Shown piece by piece: positions 34,801 through 49,800 of a stretch of 64,000 nt of DNA (the stretch's first letter is position 1; each line of letters begins with the position of its first letter). The stretch covers positions 1,116,001 to 1,180,000 of the forward strand of contig NC_134961.1 of assembly GCF_965638725.1 (NCBI RefSeq). The letters run 5' to 3'. Source of the stretch: Aptenodytes patagonicus. Taxonomy: Eukaryota; Chordata; Aves; Sphenisciformes; Spheniscidae. Below the pieces are notes generated by a model. It worked only from the letters and a program-made list of their open reading frames with translations. It made no database searches and was not told where the DNA came from. Made by a program: the position numbers and the translations under genes.

Positions 34801-37800
34801 TGTTTACTGAAAAACATTCAGAGTTTTATAAAGCTGCCTTCTTACAATAAAGACCAAATGGGACTGAAGTTGTTACTGTCTCGGTAGTGAAATGGTCTCT
34901 GTGGTCCAAACAGGACAAAACCACCCCTTAACACTAACATTACAGAAGGAAACCTAAGAGCTAAAGCATTCGGACAATTGGTTTACAGGAGCTGAAAGAT
35001 CCTGGCAGTGTGGAATAGAGGGTGATTTACTACAGACAGGCACAGTCCCACAGTTCTGCAAGCGCGGATCATTTCTGCTTCATTCAGTAGCATTTCCACT
35101 GCCTACCTTGTTGCAGGCACAGTCTGCCATGGCCTATCCACTCAGCCAGTGCTATCGCTGGGAAGAGGAGTGATCCTGAATTTGCTCATGATTCGAAAAT
35201 GCATTTCAGAACTCTGGTCCGAATGAGACTGGAAAGATGGATCTACACATGTAGACACAATGTCGCTTCAAAATCTGCCACTTTTGATAGTGCGGATGAA
35301 AAAAATCCACCATAGTTCAAGGGGAAACTGGGAAGGCTCTTAGGAAAAAAAAAAAAAAAAAATCTACTGAGGGTTAGACTAAATTCGTGGAAACCACATC
35401 CAACTCAGGAAATCCTGATGAGGGTTGAAACAGTTTGAGAGTGGGAGGGAACCTGAGGGAAGTTCCTATACTCTTGCCCAGGCATTTTCTTTCAGCCAGT
35501 GCTGGAGACAGAAGACCAGGCTAGACAGACCTCATGCCTGACCTGGCATGGCAGCTTCTACATTCCTAGGACAAGGCTTTGCATTCTTCACCCTGATGTC
35601 CACCCCATCTGCACATGAACAACCATCCTGCTGCAAACTACTGGTTTATGGCCTGTCTCAGGCAAGAGGTTTCTCTACACTGCAGATGGTTAAGACCTTC
35701 AACATGGCAAGAATTTCTTTTTCTTTGGTTCTCTGACAAAACAGTCTTATTCCAAATGCCATCGCTAACTCGCAGTTTGACCTCAGGGAAGTCCATGCAT
35801 CTATTTTATTTGTGTAACAACCTCACTTATCTATTGCCAGACAGAATAAAAGTGGACGTGAATTCTGTTCAAATTAAAAGTTACAGATGATAAATCAATG
35901 TATTCTCTTACTTACAAAAGCAAATGATTAGTGACACATGGATTTATTACAATAAGCCCCATCAAGGAGGAGACTTGCCTGCAACTGTGATATTGTGATA
36001 ACAAAACAGGTTGTAGTTTCACAAACCCAGTAAGCCAGCATCTGTCAGTTTGGCGACTATCTTCCTAGCCATTTATTTTCACCCCCCAGCCTGCTCCCTC
36101 CTTGTACAGAAGCTGTCCTGGCTTCCTAAAACTGGGTTTGCTGTACTGTTGAATCAGAACCACTGAACTCAAAGGAGAGACAAGCTCCACAGCGCATTAC
36201 AGGTTCCTCCTTAACCTGCTACTGCCTATTCCTCTTTGTACATGGGGAATAAGGGTTCGATTTTCTTTCTGTACCACGGGAGCTAGCAGCCTGTCGTGTT
36301 TCCCCCTGCTAACACTCTTTTCTGCTCCATGGGGGACTAAATCCTATACCTTCAAGTCTTCTAATTGGCTAATTGCCAAAGCTGCATTTAGTTTGAATTT
36401 TGCTGCATCTAGACAGACCTGATGAAAGGACTCTTGAGGGTGAAAGTGTGTTGATTTTTCTCAATTATACCAAGTGACCTAATAAGAGAGATTATCTCTC
36501 CCTGAGAATCTTGCCTCTGTAATGGCAAAACACACTGGAATACCTCCCCACTTATTACAGAGGGAGGAAGTCTTCTCTTACAATACTAATAACCTGGAAA
36601 TTAGAGATGTAAAACTGGATCACAGCAACTCCAGGAACTGACTACAGTGGACCATTTCTCCTTAGTTTGAGAGCAAATACGGCTCAGAAGCACCACCGTG
36701 TAAGGAGACACAATGCTTCAAAAGCAAGCAATTGAAATCTCTTGAATTCAGTCAAGGAAAAAAGCAGTAATTAATAGAAATAATGTTCTTGTCATGCTGC
36801 CTTAATAATTAAGTACATTTTAAATGCAAACTACCTGTGCTGAAGTACATGTATAGATTCTTGGTGTGTTTAATGACAAATGGCCAAAAGTGAATGTTCA
36901 GGCCTGATTTTCTAAAGAAGCTGACGCACCTGACATTAATCTCAAGTCTTGACATGTCTCCAGCGCTTCAGTTGGTGAGAGGGTCACGCAGTCAAACACA
37001 TCACCTCACTATCGATGAGGGTCCTGGACCAAAGGGGCCCATTTACACAGACAGAGAGGTGCAGATCTGAGACTGTTCTCAAGGCTAGAACTGTTCGTCA
37101 CATAAGCGCATACTCTGGATCAGGCTGGAGCTCCCGAAGGAAAGCGTTGGCCTGACTGGTGTCTTGACACAGTCCAAGCTTTTGTTTGTATGTTCTGGAC
37201 AGATAAGAATGGGCAGGACTGAGCAAGCTCACTCTAACACCATGTCGTGGTTTAATCTCAGTCGGCAACTAAGCACCACGCAGCCGCTTGCTCGCTCCCC
37301 CCCACCCGGTGGGATGGGGGAGAGAATTGGAAGAGCACAAGTTAGAAAAAGTCGTGGGTTGACATAAAAAGTTTGATAATTGAAATAAAATGATAATAAT
37401 AATAATAATACACAAAACAAGCGATGCACAGTACAATTGCTCACCACCCGCCGACCAATGCCCAGCCAGTCCCCGAGCAGCGGCCCCCCCCGGCCAGCTT
37501 TCCCCAGTTTATGTACTGAGCATGATGTCCCATGGTATGGAATGTCCCTCTGGCCAGTTTGGGGCAGCTGTCCTGGCTGTGCCCCCTCCCAGCTTCTTGT
37601 GCACCTCCAGCCTGCTCAGTCGGTAGAGCATGGAAAACTAAGAAGTCCTTGGCTAGTGTAAGCATTACCTAGCAACAACTAAAACATCGGTGCGTTATCA
37701 ACATTGTTCTCATCCCAAATCCAAAACACTGTACCAGCTACTAGAAAGGAAGTTAACTCTATCCCTGCCGAAACCAGGACACACCACAAGCAGAGATATC

Positions 37801-40800
37801 CCAAGGTTGAGTTTTCCTAAAGAAGAAGCGTAGGCATTTTGAACCAAAGCCAGCAGTACGGACAGAGTGCTCACTGTTAATCTCACGGTGTAGCTACAGC
37901 TAGAGCAACTGGGGGACTTGTCCAAGATGATGATGAGTAACCTTTGCAAAGCAGAAAAGTGAGCCAACAATCCTTCCCTTAAGAGCCTAACAATGTTTGT
38001 ATCCATCTCTGCCAGCAGAGATTACACTGGAGCACTGTAGGACTGAAGTGCTGTGCGTCAGAATGGGGGAATACAACCTTACTCCTTCTGGAGGACCTGT
38101 AGGAAAGGCATCTCAGGAGCCATTTAACATACCTGGAGCTGCTTCAGTAGCAGGTGAGAGGCAAAAAGAGGACAGCCTTAGCTCAAGGGAGGCTTCCAAC
38201 TTACACAGAGATAAGGAGAGTAAAGATTGGGATGGCGACCGTGTAGCCAGCAAACAGCATGCTCAGAGTATGCAAAAGTCAGAGCATAATTATCTGCCAG
38301 AAGTAGTTTACTAAACACTAGGAAGAGACCTACAAAAGCATAGAAAGCAATCTAAACAGCATGGCAGAGAAAACATCCCAGGGATTTGAACTGCTTGCTT
38401 TAAGTCTGACAAGCTAATGCTGAGTCTCCAGTAAGTGTAATTAATGATAACAAAGCTCTTCCTAGAAAAAATGCTACTTGCAACAAAATCTACAACTTTT
38501 ATAATAAAGCTTTTCGCTCCTAAAACTGATATTAAGAGCTGACTCTGGCTGCAACCAGTACCCGTATCACTAGGTTATGCTGTCCTCTGAGATGAGGCAT
38601 CACAGACAGTTACATAGTCACTCCAAAGCTCTAAAAACTGCGTACAAACCTTTCCTTGAGAAAATGCATTGTAAAAATTCTTAGCAAATATTAGCGTTTC
38701 CAGCACTTTTCAAGAATTTTCAAGTTTTATGAAAAACAGAGGAACTGAGGATAAAAATGCTTGAATTATATTGACTTGAGAACTTCAGCTTCTTGCTCTG
38801 GTCTCAGTCAGAGAGGGGAGAGCAGAATTCAACTCGGAAAAAACACATATTTGCAGTTTATCTAAGTAACAGCTTCCAGCAGAAGTAGTGGCACATGAAA
38901 TTACCCACACAGGCACTTCATCCGGATCCCAGAGAGGCTTTTGCTGATGGTCAGAATCACTCACCGCTAACAAGAACGCCAAGGAGAACTAACCTGATTT
39001 CCTGGTTTCAATTTGCTTGACTATCGACTAAGCAGAACATTTCTTTTCCCACCTAAGTGAAACACAGACCCTCAGACAGTCGTTTCTGAGTTGCTTCTGA
39101 CCAGGGTTCTAGTGGAATCAGCAGCCAGAGGCTGCAGTTCCACTCCACATAAACAGTGGCAGAAGCCAGACGTCCTTCCCTGAAATAAATAACTCGGGTG
39201 TGTTGCACCCGTGACTGTGTCAGTGCAGGTGGCTTTATGGACTCGCTAAAGGTCTCCTTTTGAAGAAGACTCTACTAGACGAAGTGTCAACAGCTAAAGG
39301 GAAATAACTGCTTTGCAATGAGAAATAGTATTACTTTTCTACGGCTTTGTATAAAAAGCTTCAGAATCTGCAAGGCAATACCAAGGAAGGATTCTCCTCA
39401 CATGGTACTTTTTTCAGTAAATACTCCTTAATTTGCTCCCCTGAAAGCACTATGTTTAATCCATAAGACACTGTGCTCTTACAGCTCACAAGAACTGAGC
39501 AGCGCCAATGTCCTTGAACGATAAACAGGGTCTTCTTACATTTAAGATTACTCAGATAATTCCAGCACGTCCTTCTGAATAAAGGCAACTAAGGAAAGGT
39601 TAAGATACCTTGCAGTAGCATTTCTGTGGCGGTGCGCTGCTTCATGATTTGCCCGTCTTCCACTTCACTATCAGATCCTTCATCCTCTTGAATCTCTATG
39701 TCGGAATCATCGTTTTCTGGTTAAAACAAAAGCAGTTGATAAGTATCACTCAAACCAACCCACAACTCAGAAGAGCAGTTGGACGCAAGAGATGCTAGCA
39801 GTCTCTACCTTTGTTCAAGTCCAAGATTAATTAAAAACGCAGTTGCAGACAGAGCATTGGCTCTACTGACAAGCACAGGGAAATAGCCAACGTCCACATC
39901 CTAAGGATGGCATCCTTCTACACATAAGTGCCAAAGAAGCATACAGTATAAACAATTGTCTTGGGACAATCCTCAGATTGTACCATAAAGGTGCTGCTCT
40001 AAATACACTCTCTGGGTATGAAGCATACATACAGTCAGAAGGTGCTATTTCAGCAACTGATTTAAAGATAAAAATCTTTTAAAAGCATTTGGAAAGTGTG
40101 GGCTTATTAATACAACTCCTAGTCTTTTACCCTGACATAAGCAATATCAAAACCCGTCCCCTTAGACCCTTTGCCTTTCATTTAATCACGCATTAGAAAA
40201 GCACAGTGAGACATCTCCAGATAAATGAAGGCAGTTCCAGCCAAACCCAAGATGGCTGGAGAGACAAAAAAGCTTCCCAAGATGCAGGAACTTCTTCCAA
40301 CATTTTCATAATCTGCCTTCGTCTTCTTCTTCCTATCCAAACTAAAGCCTACTTAGTCCTTTACTCCTGGTTCCCCAGTCACCAAATTGGAACAAACCTA
40401 AAGGACTTAGCTTAAATTGTCCTTCAGATGTTTGAAAGGATGACAAAAGTCTTCAGATACTTAAAAGTGCCTGCAAAGAAAAGGGCAGGCTGTTCGCCAT
40501 GTCAGCTCTACGAGTCCTACCTTGAGGTTCCCATTCACGGTCAACCAAACTGATTCTCCTCTGAGCCTACTCTGAAGGAAAACAGTGGGTGGAAAGTTGG
40601 CGCAGAAGTGTGTGGAACGTTTGGAGCAGGCTCTGCGCCATTTAAGTCTCCTTCTACCCCATGAGCTTTTCCCTCTCTCCTTGTTCATGCCTGCCTGCTT
40701 GTGCAAGCTCCTTGGCTCACTAAGACCAAGCTCTGCTTTCCAGCTACTGCCCACTTGTGATTATTTACTTCCCTCTTCAAGCATTCAATCAATGAGCCAG

Positions 40801-43800
40801 ATCCTCAGCTCTTATCATCTTATGAACTCTTCTCGCTCGGGTAGAGATGAGCCCCTCTGCACCAGCTGATCCCACAGCTCAGCGCTGATGCTGTGTGGTG
40901 GCCTGCCTGCAGGAGCTGATGGAATTAGCAGTGCTATAGCAAACCCAACAGGACCCCGTGTGAGGCCAGCACCCAGCACAGCAACAATAGCTGTTAATTA
41001 TTTAGAGAAAATAGGCAATTCTTTCCCAGGTGCATTTAATTACACACACGTCCGAGCTGAAAATGGAAATAACTACTTTAATTATGATTAGTAATGAGCT
41101 GACACATCTTTACAGTATTTAATTATCAAACAATATACAAATACTAGACATTTTTCCATAATCTTTTTCATTGCAATATGAAGTTAATGACAAAATATAA
41201 CGGCAAGGGATGTATTTGATACCCTGGTAAAATTACGAGGCTCCAGCAACGTTAGCTACAATTTCTATTTGTGTTGCACTTTCTTCTTTGGCAAGTGAAG
41301 GAATCACTCACTGCTGCGTGACCTGAATACTGTTCCCATTTACCTGGTATTCAGGAAAGCGAGGTTTTGTTCAGCCTTTGCCCAGGCAAACTCCTTGGGA
41401 AGAGCGATGTGGAGCCTAAATAAAGGATTCGGGTTCGTTGTCTGTTTGTTAAAGAGCGAGACTACCTCACCTGCGATGGCTGTCACTGCTACTACTAAAA
41501 TGTCCCCGTTCTTATTTTGTGGGTTCCCCCCCCCCCTTCTTTTATTCTTTTTTTTTTGAGCAGCAATTCCTCCCTTTCAGGTTTTGCCATTTGTGCTCCT
41601 CCTGTTATGCAGCACCACTGGCCAGAGCTGAGGATGCCGCAGAGCCCTTATGATTACTTTGCCAAACCACTTCTACTTCATCCCCATTAGCACTTTCTGC
41701 TTCTCGCTGGGATCTCCTGAGCATGAGCTGCCAGCTGAGATGGGGACTAATGGAGCCAGTGCTCTCCGCTGACAACCCAAAGTGGCAAACCCAGCTAACA
41801 CACTTCGGGGACAGGACTTAAGAGCAGAGAGGCATAGCAATGCGATTCTGCTCTGCGTGGGGGCCCCGGTGTAACAACATGGGGCTTTAATTTGACATTT
41901 CACTTTTCTGGGAACCTTTTTTTTTTTTTTTTAAAAAAACTCCTGTGGTAACAGACTCTCAGATATAACATGTAAAATATATTTCCCTTGGGACAAAGCA
42001 GTGGTAAGAAGACAAGAATAAAACAGGCATGAATCTGCCATCTTCCTTTTGCTGTGTGTAGGTGCTCTCTTCCCTAATACCCACGCTGACGGCTTAATGC
42101 TCTCCCGAACCACGTGAACCCTTCCAGCTCCCTGTAGCGCACTCCTGGGCACTCCAGCCATTTCTGACCCATTTCAACTTGCAAAAAGGAACCTCGTTTC
42201 ATCATATAATTCCCCACAGTACCTTTCTGTTGGAAAGTGGGACTTGCAGGAGGATCCCACGGTGAGTAAGTGCCCTGCGATAGGAGTGATACCTACTGTG
42301 GCGAGAGCATCAGTGGCTGGAGGGCCCCAAGCTGCTGCTTTGTGAAAGGAAATGGTTTAAACACAGCTTTTTTCCCCCCTCACCCAGCCCTTTTCTTCTT
42401 TCCCTCGTGTTCTCTGCTATTCTCAATCCCCTCTTTCTCACACTATTTCTTTTATCCTTCTCCCCCACTAACTTAGATGTTGTAACCCTTGCCTGTCAGT
42501 GATGAAGTCGCAGTTTTCTGCTGTTCAGCCCATGCATGGATGCCACAGAATACCACAGAAAAGCATGCCTTGTGTCTCAGCTCTACCTCTTGTCTTTCGC
42601 AGTGTGCTCGACAAGCCAAGCCAGTAGCAACTGAATGCCTAACTTTCATTTACGCCTTTAAAAATCCTGGATTATTTTTCAATACAAATGAAGAGAAGAT
42701 TAATCAGGTGAATTACCAGCATATAAGCAGAGTGCATAATTTTTTCTACCAAGTTGTGACTTTGAAACACATCTTGTTATGGATCTATGGCAAGAGTTTG
42801 GATTTTCTTTGAATAGCCTCGCTGGAATTTTGATGCACATACGCCAACACGAAGCATCACCATGCTGCTACAGTGAACGCACGCCGGAGGATCAGAAAAG
42901 TGGCAGCTGCAAATGCAAATTCAGCAACAGTAAAATCTGTGCCTCCAAGCCTCCTGCTCACCACTTGGAAAGACATAAAGCACCTTTTTCATTTACAAAA
43001 AAATAAATGTATTGCTCTAACCCAGCTCAATGGCTGCTATCACCGAGCCCGGCTCTATCCAGTATACAATCCGAGTTATCATCAGCTGAGCAGAATCGTG
43101 CTGGGCCAAAATCCCAAGGACACAGAAGCAGAGGATGTTGCTGAAAATTTATTTAAATACACAAGCTGAGTACGGGCTTCTTAGCGGGATTAAATGGCAG
43201 ACTAACCTAATGCTGTGTGTGACCCGTCCTAACTAGAGCACTCTACAGGGTTCCACCATCCTACGTCCCTCATTGTATGTGCCCAGTTTTCAACAAAATA
43301 TTCTTGGTATTCATAAAAAGGTGACGATTCAGAAAGTTTCATTTAACAACATATAGAATGAAACTACTTGTTGCCCTAGGAGAAGTCACAACCACATCTG
43401 TGTAATACTGCATAACAGAAATTACAATGCATCAATTCCGGGGAGAAAAGGAACATTCTTTATGGAGAAAAGGTAGATTTTTCTTAGTATCAGCATAAAG
43501 CAACGAAGGTAATAAAGCGTATTACTACAAATTCCCACGTACTAGTACATGGAGTACAGAACACATTCTAATGCAGCTGGCTTACAAGATTTGCATGGTT
43601 TTACGTGAAGATTATTTGACTTTTCACGATAAACTGTTATTCAGCAATCCACGTGCCCAAATTTAGGCCAACGTTGGCAGCTTACTGGAGCTTAAGGCTG
43701 GTATTTTAACAAGCTCCTGTATTTTTACTACGAAAAGGTAATCAACAGAACAAGTCTATAAACTGTGTTAGGCCCATTTCCCCACCGCTGTGATTTACTC

Positions 43801-46800
43801 TACTGCACGGAGAATGCTGGCAAAACATCAGACTACCTGAGAGAGAATATACTGGGATTTTAAACCCTGCTTGCCTTACATTTCAACATTTCCATTTCGT
43901 AAAGGTGGGTTTCAGTCAACTAAATTAGTTTCATTTAAAGCAGTCCAGCCACAAAAAGTACATCCCGGTTACAACTGAAAAACACTGCTCTCAGAAGATG
44001 CATTATTTGTTCTAAAGCACACCCACTGTTTCCAGAAAAAGCCAGAGCAGATACCTGGACCGATAATACTATATTTAAATGATTTAATTTTTGGTAATTT
44101 GCAACGCTTGAAGGAAAAACATCATGATTTAATAACTCACCACTGATTTCATTACAGATTTGTTAGTTTGCATAAATATTCAAGTAAATGCATCCAACTG
44201 TAAAATATGAAGGTACTGTGGTGGTGTTGTGGTTTAACCCCAGCCAGCAGCTAAGCCCCACACAGCCACTTGTTCACTCCCCCCAAGTGGGATGGGGGAG
44301 AGAATTGAAAGAGTAAAAGTGAGAAAACTTGTGGGTTGAGATAAAGACAGTTTAACAGGGAAAGCAAAAGCCACACACACAAGCAAAGCAAAACAAGGAA
44401 TTCCCTCACTCCTTCCCATGGGCAGGCAGGTGTTCAGCCATCTCCAGGAAAGCAGGGCTCCATCACATGTGACGGTGACTTGGGAAGACAAACGCCATCG
44501 CTCCAAACGTCCCCCCCTTCCTCCTTCTTCCCCCAGCTTTATATGCTGAGCATGACGCCATATGGTGTGGGATATCCCTTTGGTCAGTTGGGGTCAGCTG
44601 TCCCGGCTGTGTCCCCTCCCAACCCCTTGTGCCCCCCCAGCCTGCTCGCTGGTGGGGTGGGGTGAGGAGCAGAAAAGGCCTTGACTCTGTGTCAGCACTG
44701 CTCAGCAGTAACGAAAACATCCCTGTGTTATCAGCACTGTTTCCAGCACAAATCCCAAACACAGCCCCGTGCTAGCTACTGTGAAGAAAATTAACTCCAT
44801 CCCAGCCAAAACCAGCACAGCTGAAGATAATGAGCACAAAGGACATTGGTTATTGATATGCTTTAGAATTAGATGTAAGTGTTGCTTAGCATGTTCCACT
44901 TCATAATAAAAATCACTGCTTTGAAAACACAGGCGCTGGCTCCACAGCAATTACTGGATTCAGCGGGATGTTGATTTTGGTGAAAAAACATCATGAAAAA
45001 AAATCAAGTGGGCAACTGACAGCCACTTGATCCAAAATAAAATCCATTTAACAAACAGCATGAAGTTTTAGAACAGGAAAAAAAAAAAAGGGGTGGATTG
45101 GGATTTTAATGTGACCAAAGGGAGGGTGAAGTTCAGTTCCCACTTGAAAGCCTTGGTTCTACCAAACGCATACTCGTGTCTCACCAAACTCAGAGACACT
45201 AGTTGTGTACATCAGCCGGAATACTCACGGATTATGCAGCTCTGCACTTCGAACAGGAAGAAATGCTTTGATATATAAATTTCAGTAGGGAACATCCTTT
45301 GTCCTTAGCACAAAACTGAGATCCTTCGTGTGATCTCTGAGGAAAGTTCATCCTGGTACTGAGAGCTTGGATCAAGGTCCAAACGCCTGTGGCTCCTACT
45401 AACTTCAGCAGAAAGCTTGGACGTTCAGACCTTCGTATACTAAAACTGGGCAAGAACATACCAACAAACACCAACCAGTAGGTTTTAGAGGTCTAAGTGC
45501 ACTTTCTTACCTCGCTCGGTCATTTTAAAATGGTCCATTGCTACAGTGTCCAAACTCCCATTTTTAACAGTAAGGATGATTCACCACTGCCCAGGGAAGC
45601 GATAGGTCTCTGTCACTTGAAGTCATTAAAAATAACTCTCGATGATAAGCTGCATTTAAACTGGGATTTGTAGTCTTGGCACAGGAATAAGTAGCTTAGA
45701 TATTTTTTGGCCCATTTTATAGAGAGGTCATATTCAGAGACCATAACTATTTCTAATGATCTCAAAAGCCAAGAATCCATCAACGTACTATTAAATTAGA
45801 ACATGAATTTGCAATTATTTAACAAGCAAAACACAAGACTATTGTGGACAAATTCCAAGTGTCCATTACAAGAAGATGGATGGTCTGAGCACCCTGCTGG
45901 TGACAGTGCTGAGCATCAGCAGTATCATCCAGGCACCTCGCCCTTGTGGGAATTACCCAGCGACTCACTGCTACACTTCAAATGCCGCAATTGTTGCAAT
46001 GGGGCTTTTTGTTTATCTGCTGTCAGATTTTAAAGCCTCAGTTCTGGAGTAGAAAGGGTACAAGAGATTCAGTGCGGCACCAAACTGCAACAGCGCCATG
46101 CGATTTGCTATCCAAAGGGCAACATCTATTTGCTCTGTTTAATTCAGCAAGACGATAGAGCTAAGCACATTTTGCTTGGCTGTCAGAAAAGAAAGAGTTA
46201 GCTCGGCCAGTAGAACTGGCCAAGGAAACACTTTGGCTGTGTATCGAGCAGAACTGAAGCTCTCCAGGAGCATCAGTTAACCCCATTGCTATTGCTGAAC
46301 AATATTGAAGTAGTGCAGATTTCAAAATGCTGGGTAACATGGATGTTTATTCATTCTACAGACCAAGCAAGAGTATGCAGGGTGGGCTGACTGGAGCGGC
46401 ACACCAGAAAGTGGTACAGTCAATGAAAAATGCAGTCTTACAGCAAATACTTTTGCAAACTGAAATCAAATCCTGGGCATAGCGTTACCCAAAAGAAATA
46501 CAGGAAGTATTTTGAAAAATTAAAAGGGTTTATTTTTGTATTTTCAAAACAAAACATTTTACTTTTTTTTAAGTATAGTTTACATAGCCTGCTTTTAAAT
46601 TGACAAAAAAAGAATCTTAGAAAGAATGCGAGAAAACACACATGAAAGAGTGTGTAAAAAAAGTGAGAAAGAAAGATCTGTAAATGTAATAAGCTGATTA
46701 GTCTGAAAAAATGTATTTCAGTCTAGAAACATTTCCACTTGTTACTTTTTGCTCAGCAAACATGTTTTTTCAACCTTGGATGAACCTGACAAAACATCTT

Positions 46801-49800
46801 GAATTTCTGCTGTGGTCAGTCACCTTCCTAGCCCTCTCCTCTCACACCAAGCCATTATCAGAGGAACCCTTCACGTATCTACACCTGACAACAGTTCTAT
46901 CAACAGCCTTCACGGTGCTCATCCGAGCAGTGTCTAATAGAATGTTTTAAGAGCCACTGGAAACCAAGAACCGCAAGGAAACCGAGCCCTGAGTTTCAGT
47001 CAATTGGCATTCGTCACTTTGCACCAGCCTTGGATGTGCCACAAGGGCAGCACGCTGTGTGAAAAACACCACATCGCATATTGGTTTCTCTAAGAGCATC
47101 TTATGTGAAGTAAAGATTACAAAAATAACAGCGAGTTACTTACCCCTCATCACAAAAAACATTTCTGTACTGCTGCAAATACTTAATCTCGTATATTTTC
47201 ATCATGTAAGTAACACTCAAAGCCTGATCTGTATCTAGAGTTCAACATCTTTACACATTTTAAGAATGGGTTTTCACATAACTTAGTGTTAGCTTTTCTT
47301 TTTTTTTAGTGCAGTCGTTTTATGGGGATGCTCTGTCAGAAATAAAAGATGATTTGCAACATATGCTAGCAAAAGAAAAAAATAACCAGGCTGCTTCTGA
47401 ATTACACTAAACATTTTTGCAAGTTTTATGCATGTACCATGACATATCCACGGGCTTTCTATATTCTTAACAGACCTGCGCAATTCAACCTACATTCCAC
47501 AGCTCTTCTTTACAAGAAATATGATTTGGGTTTCTCTGGTGTTAGTTCAGCCTGAAACTCAACTGAGAGCTGTCCAGAATTCCTGCAACTTCTGCTGCAG
47601 AGAAATGACCTGTTAATTTGCAACCCTTCTTACCAAATTAGCAGGAGATAAGGTCAAAGGATCCAGACAACAAGAGAACTGCATCAATTAGGAAGGTACA
47701 CAAAGGTAAGAGTGCTTACAGGGGCAGAATGGATGCTGACTTTTATCAGTTAATGGTAACAAATTTATCACCAGATTCCAGCCTATGCTGTTAGAAGAGC
47801 CTCATTAAGTGTTTTGCAGCTCTCGGGGGCAAAGTGTAATGAGAGTTAGAGAACCTTCCCTTTTCCTCACAGGAGGCACTGGCCCTGTGCTACCCCTCTG
47901 TGTAGAAAAGCAATGAATCAAACGAAGCTCACTCCACCACCCCGGACCTTCAAGATTCAGGCAGAGAGTCTTAGGATACTGGGAGACATCAGGCCAGCCT
48001 GCCCACCTTCCACTGAGCGGAGCTGCAAGGGGAAGAAGCTAATCCCTTTGTCTCCAGAACCCGATGCACGAGCAAGACCAAGTCAGAGCAGGGTCTACTT
48101 TAACAGTCCTGCGAGCAGGCACAACGTTGGGTTGAAGGCCCAGACAACAAAGTCCTAAATTTTTTGACAAACTGAAGATGGAAGAAAACTTAGGATAAAA
48201 TCACTTTGCTTTGTGTGGGGGGCATTACTCAAAAATGCAAGTGGACTAAGGAAGTATTTTTTCCTCCCAAAACCTACTTTAGAAAGTTGTTTCTGATGGC
48301 GAAGAAAAGCCCTTCTTTAATCTTCCTTGCGTCTGTCTCATTAACAGGGCACATCCTAGCTTAGAAGGAGGATGTAGCAGCAGAATATCCAAACATAGGT
48401 GAAAGAAGGTTTAAGTGCTCATGCCTGTACCATTTCCCCACAATACACACAATGCTCACAGTACTCGTTGACAAAATCACTAGCCGCCAGACCAAGGGCT
48501 CTCGGGAATCCTCTACGGCAGAACCCCCATCCCTTATCGTGCTTCCTATTTCTAGCGTGAATTTCACTATTAACCTTTGGGGGGGGGGGTGGGCAGGCAA
48601 AGCTGTTCAGTGATGCTGCATCGATTCTGCTGCTGTTTCTTTGTTTCCTCTTGTGCAAATAATGTGTTTTTCTTGTGAGGAGGATCCTGGGATTAACGTA
48701 ACCGTTCTGTAAACTTATCCCTGACAGGGCACTATGCCATTTAAGACGCCAACCTCTGCATTCTCTTACCAAAGTAAATCTCTTGGTTTTGAATTGTATA
48801 AAGGGCATCATTTCACTAATAATGAGAGGAGGAGAGTGGGGTCTGGTCTAAGGAAAAAGCACAGCCTGGTACCTGACGTTAGCAAACCGTGGTCTCGGAG
48901 AGTTTTACAACGTTCAATAAATTAACCTTACAGCACCCAGTAATGAAGCCGTGCTCCATGCTCGTGACTGGGGAAACAGCCTCTGAGAGCCAAATTTATT
49001 GTCTGTTACACCTCTGCAACTCTGCAGACTTCCACACCGTGTGCAGATAAAGGCAGGCTGGAGCTGACAAAGATGACTTGATTTTCCAAGGTTACGGGAC
49101 AATCAATAGACAAGCCAGCACTGAAAAACAGGATCCTGGTGCTCTTATCACTAGAATAATTACTAATTATGACAATTAAGTACTTGAATAAAGATATATT
49201 ATAGCACTATTTTTAGGTCATTAAAAGTCATAACCACATGTTCTTAGGTGGCAGTTTAAATCACTCACTAAAAGGCAAGGTTCATATCATTTCAGTTATG
49301 CAAAATGACTAATAGTTTTCCAAGTGAAAATCCACAGATGAGGAGAAAGCAGATCAGCAAATTTTCACGTTATACTTCATAATGCTGATTACAGATGATA
49401 GATGTTCTTCTCTTCTTGAACTTATTTATCCTGGAAACTGTCAGATAGCAGGACCTGGACTTTTTCACTCAAGTAAATCCTTAAAACAATTCCACATTCT
49501 TATAATTTATATTACAAATCCTATGTTTCAGCTAAAACCTCTTCACTTTTTACTGCATTGACATAAGAAGCTGAGATCAAAGATGGGCAGAAATGAGTGA
49601 ATTTCCTTTCATGAGCTTGCTCTGAAAATCTCTGCCAGCAAACAAACAGTGAAGCGCAATTTTTATGTCTTTACTCAATTTCAGCTTTCACGAACTCTCC
49701 CTCTGATCCTGAGAATTAACTCCCTTTCTATTTTTCCTCACTACCATATAAAAATGCACATATTGCAATATTAAATTCACAGGGGTAATTAATGAGGAAG

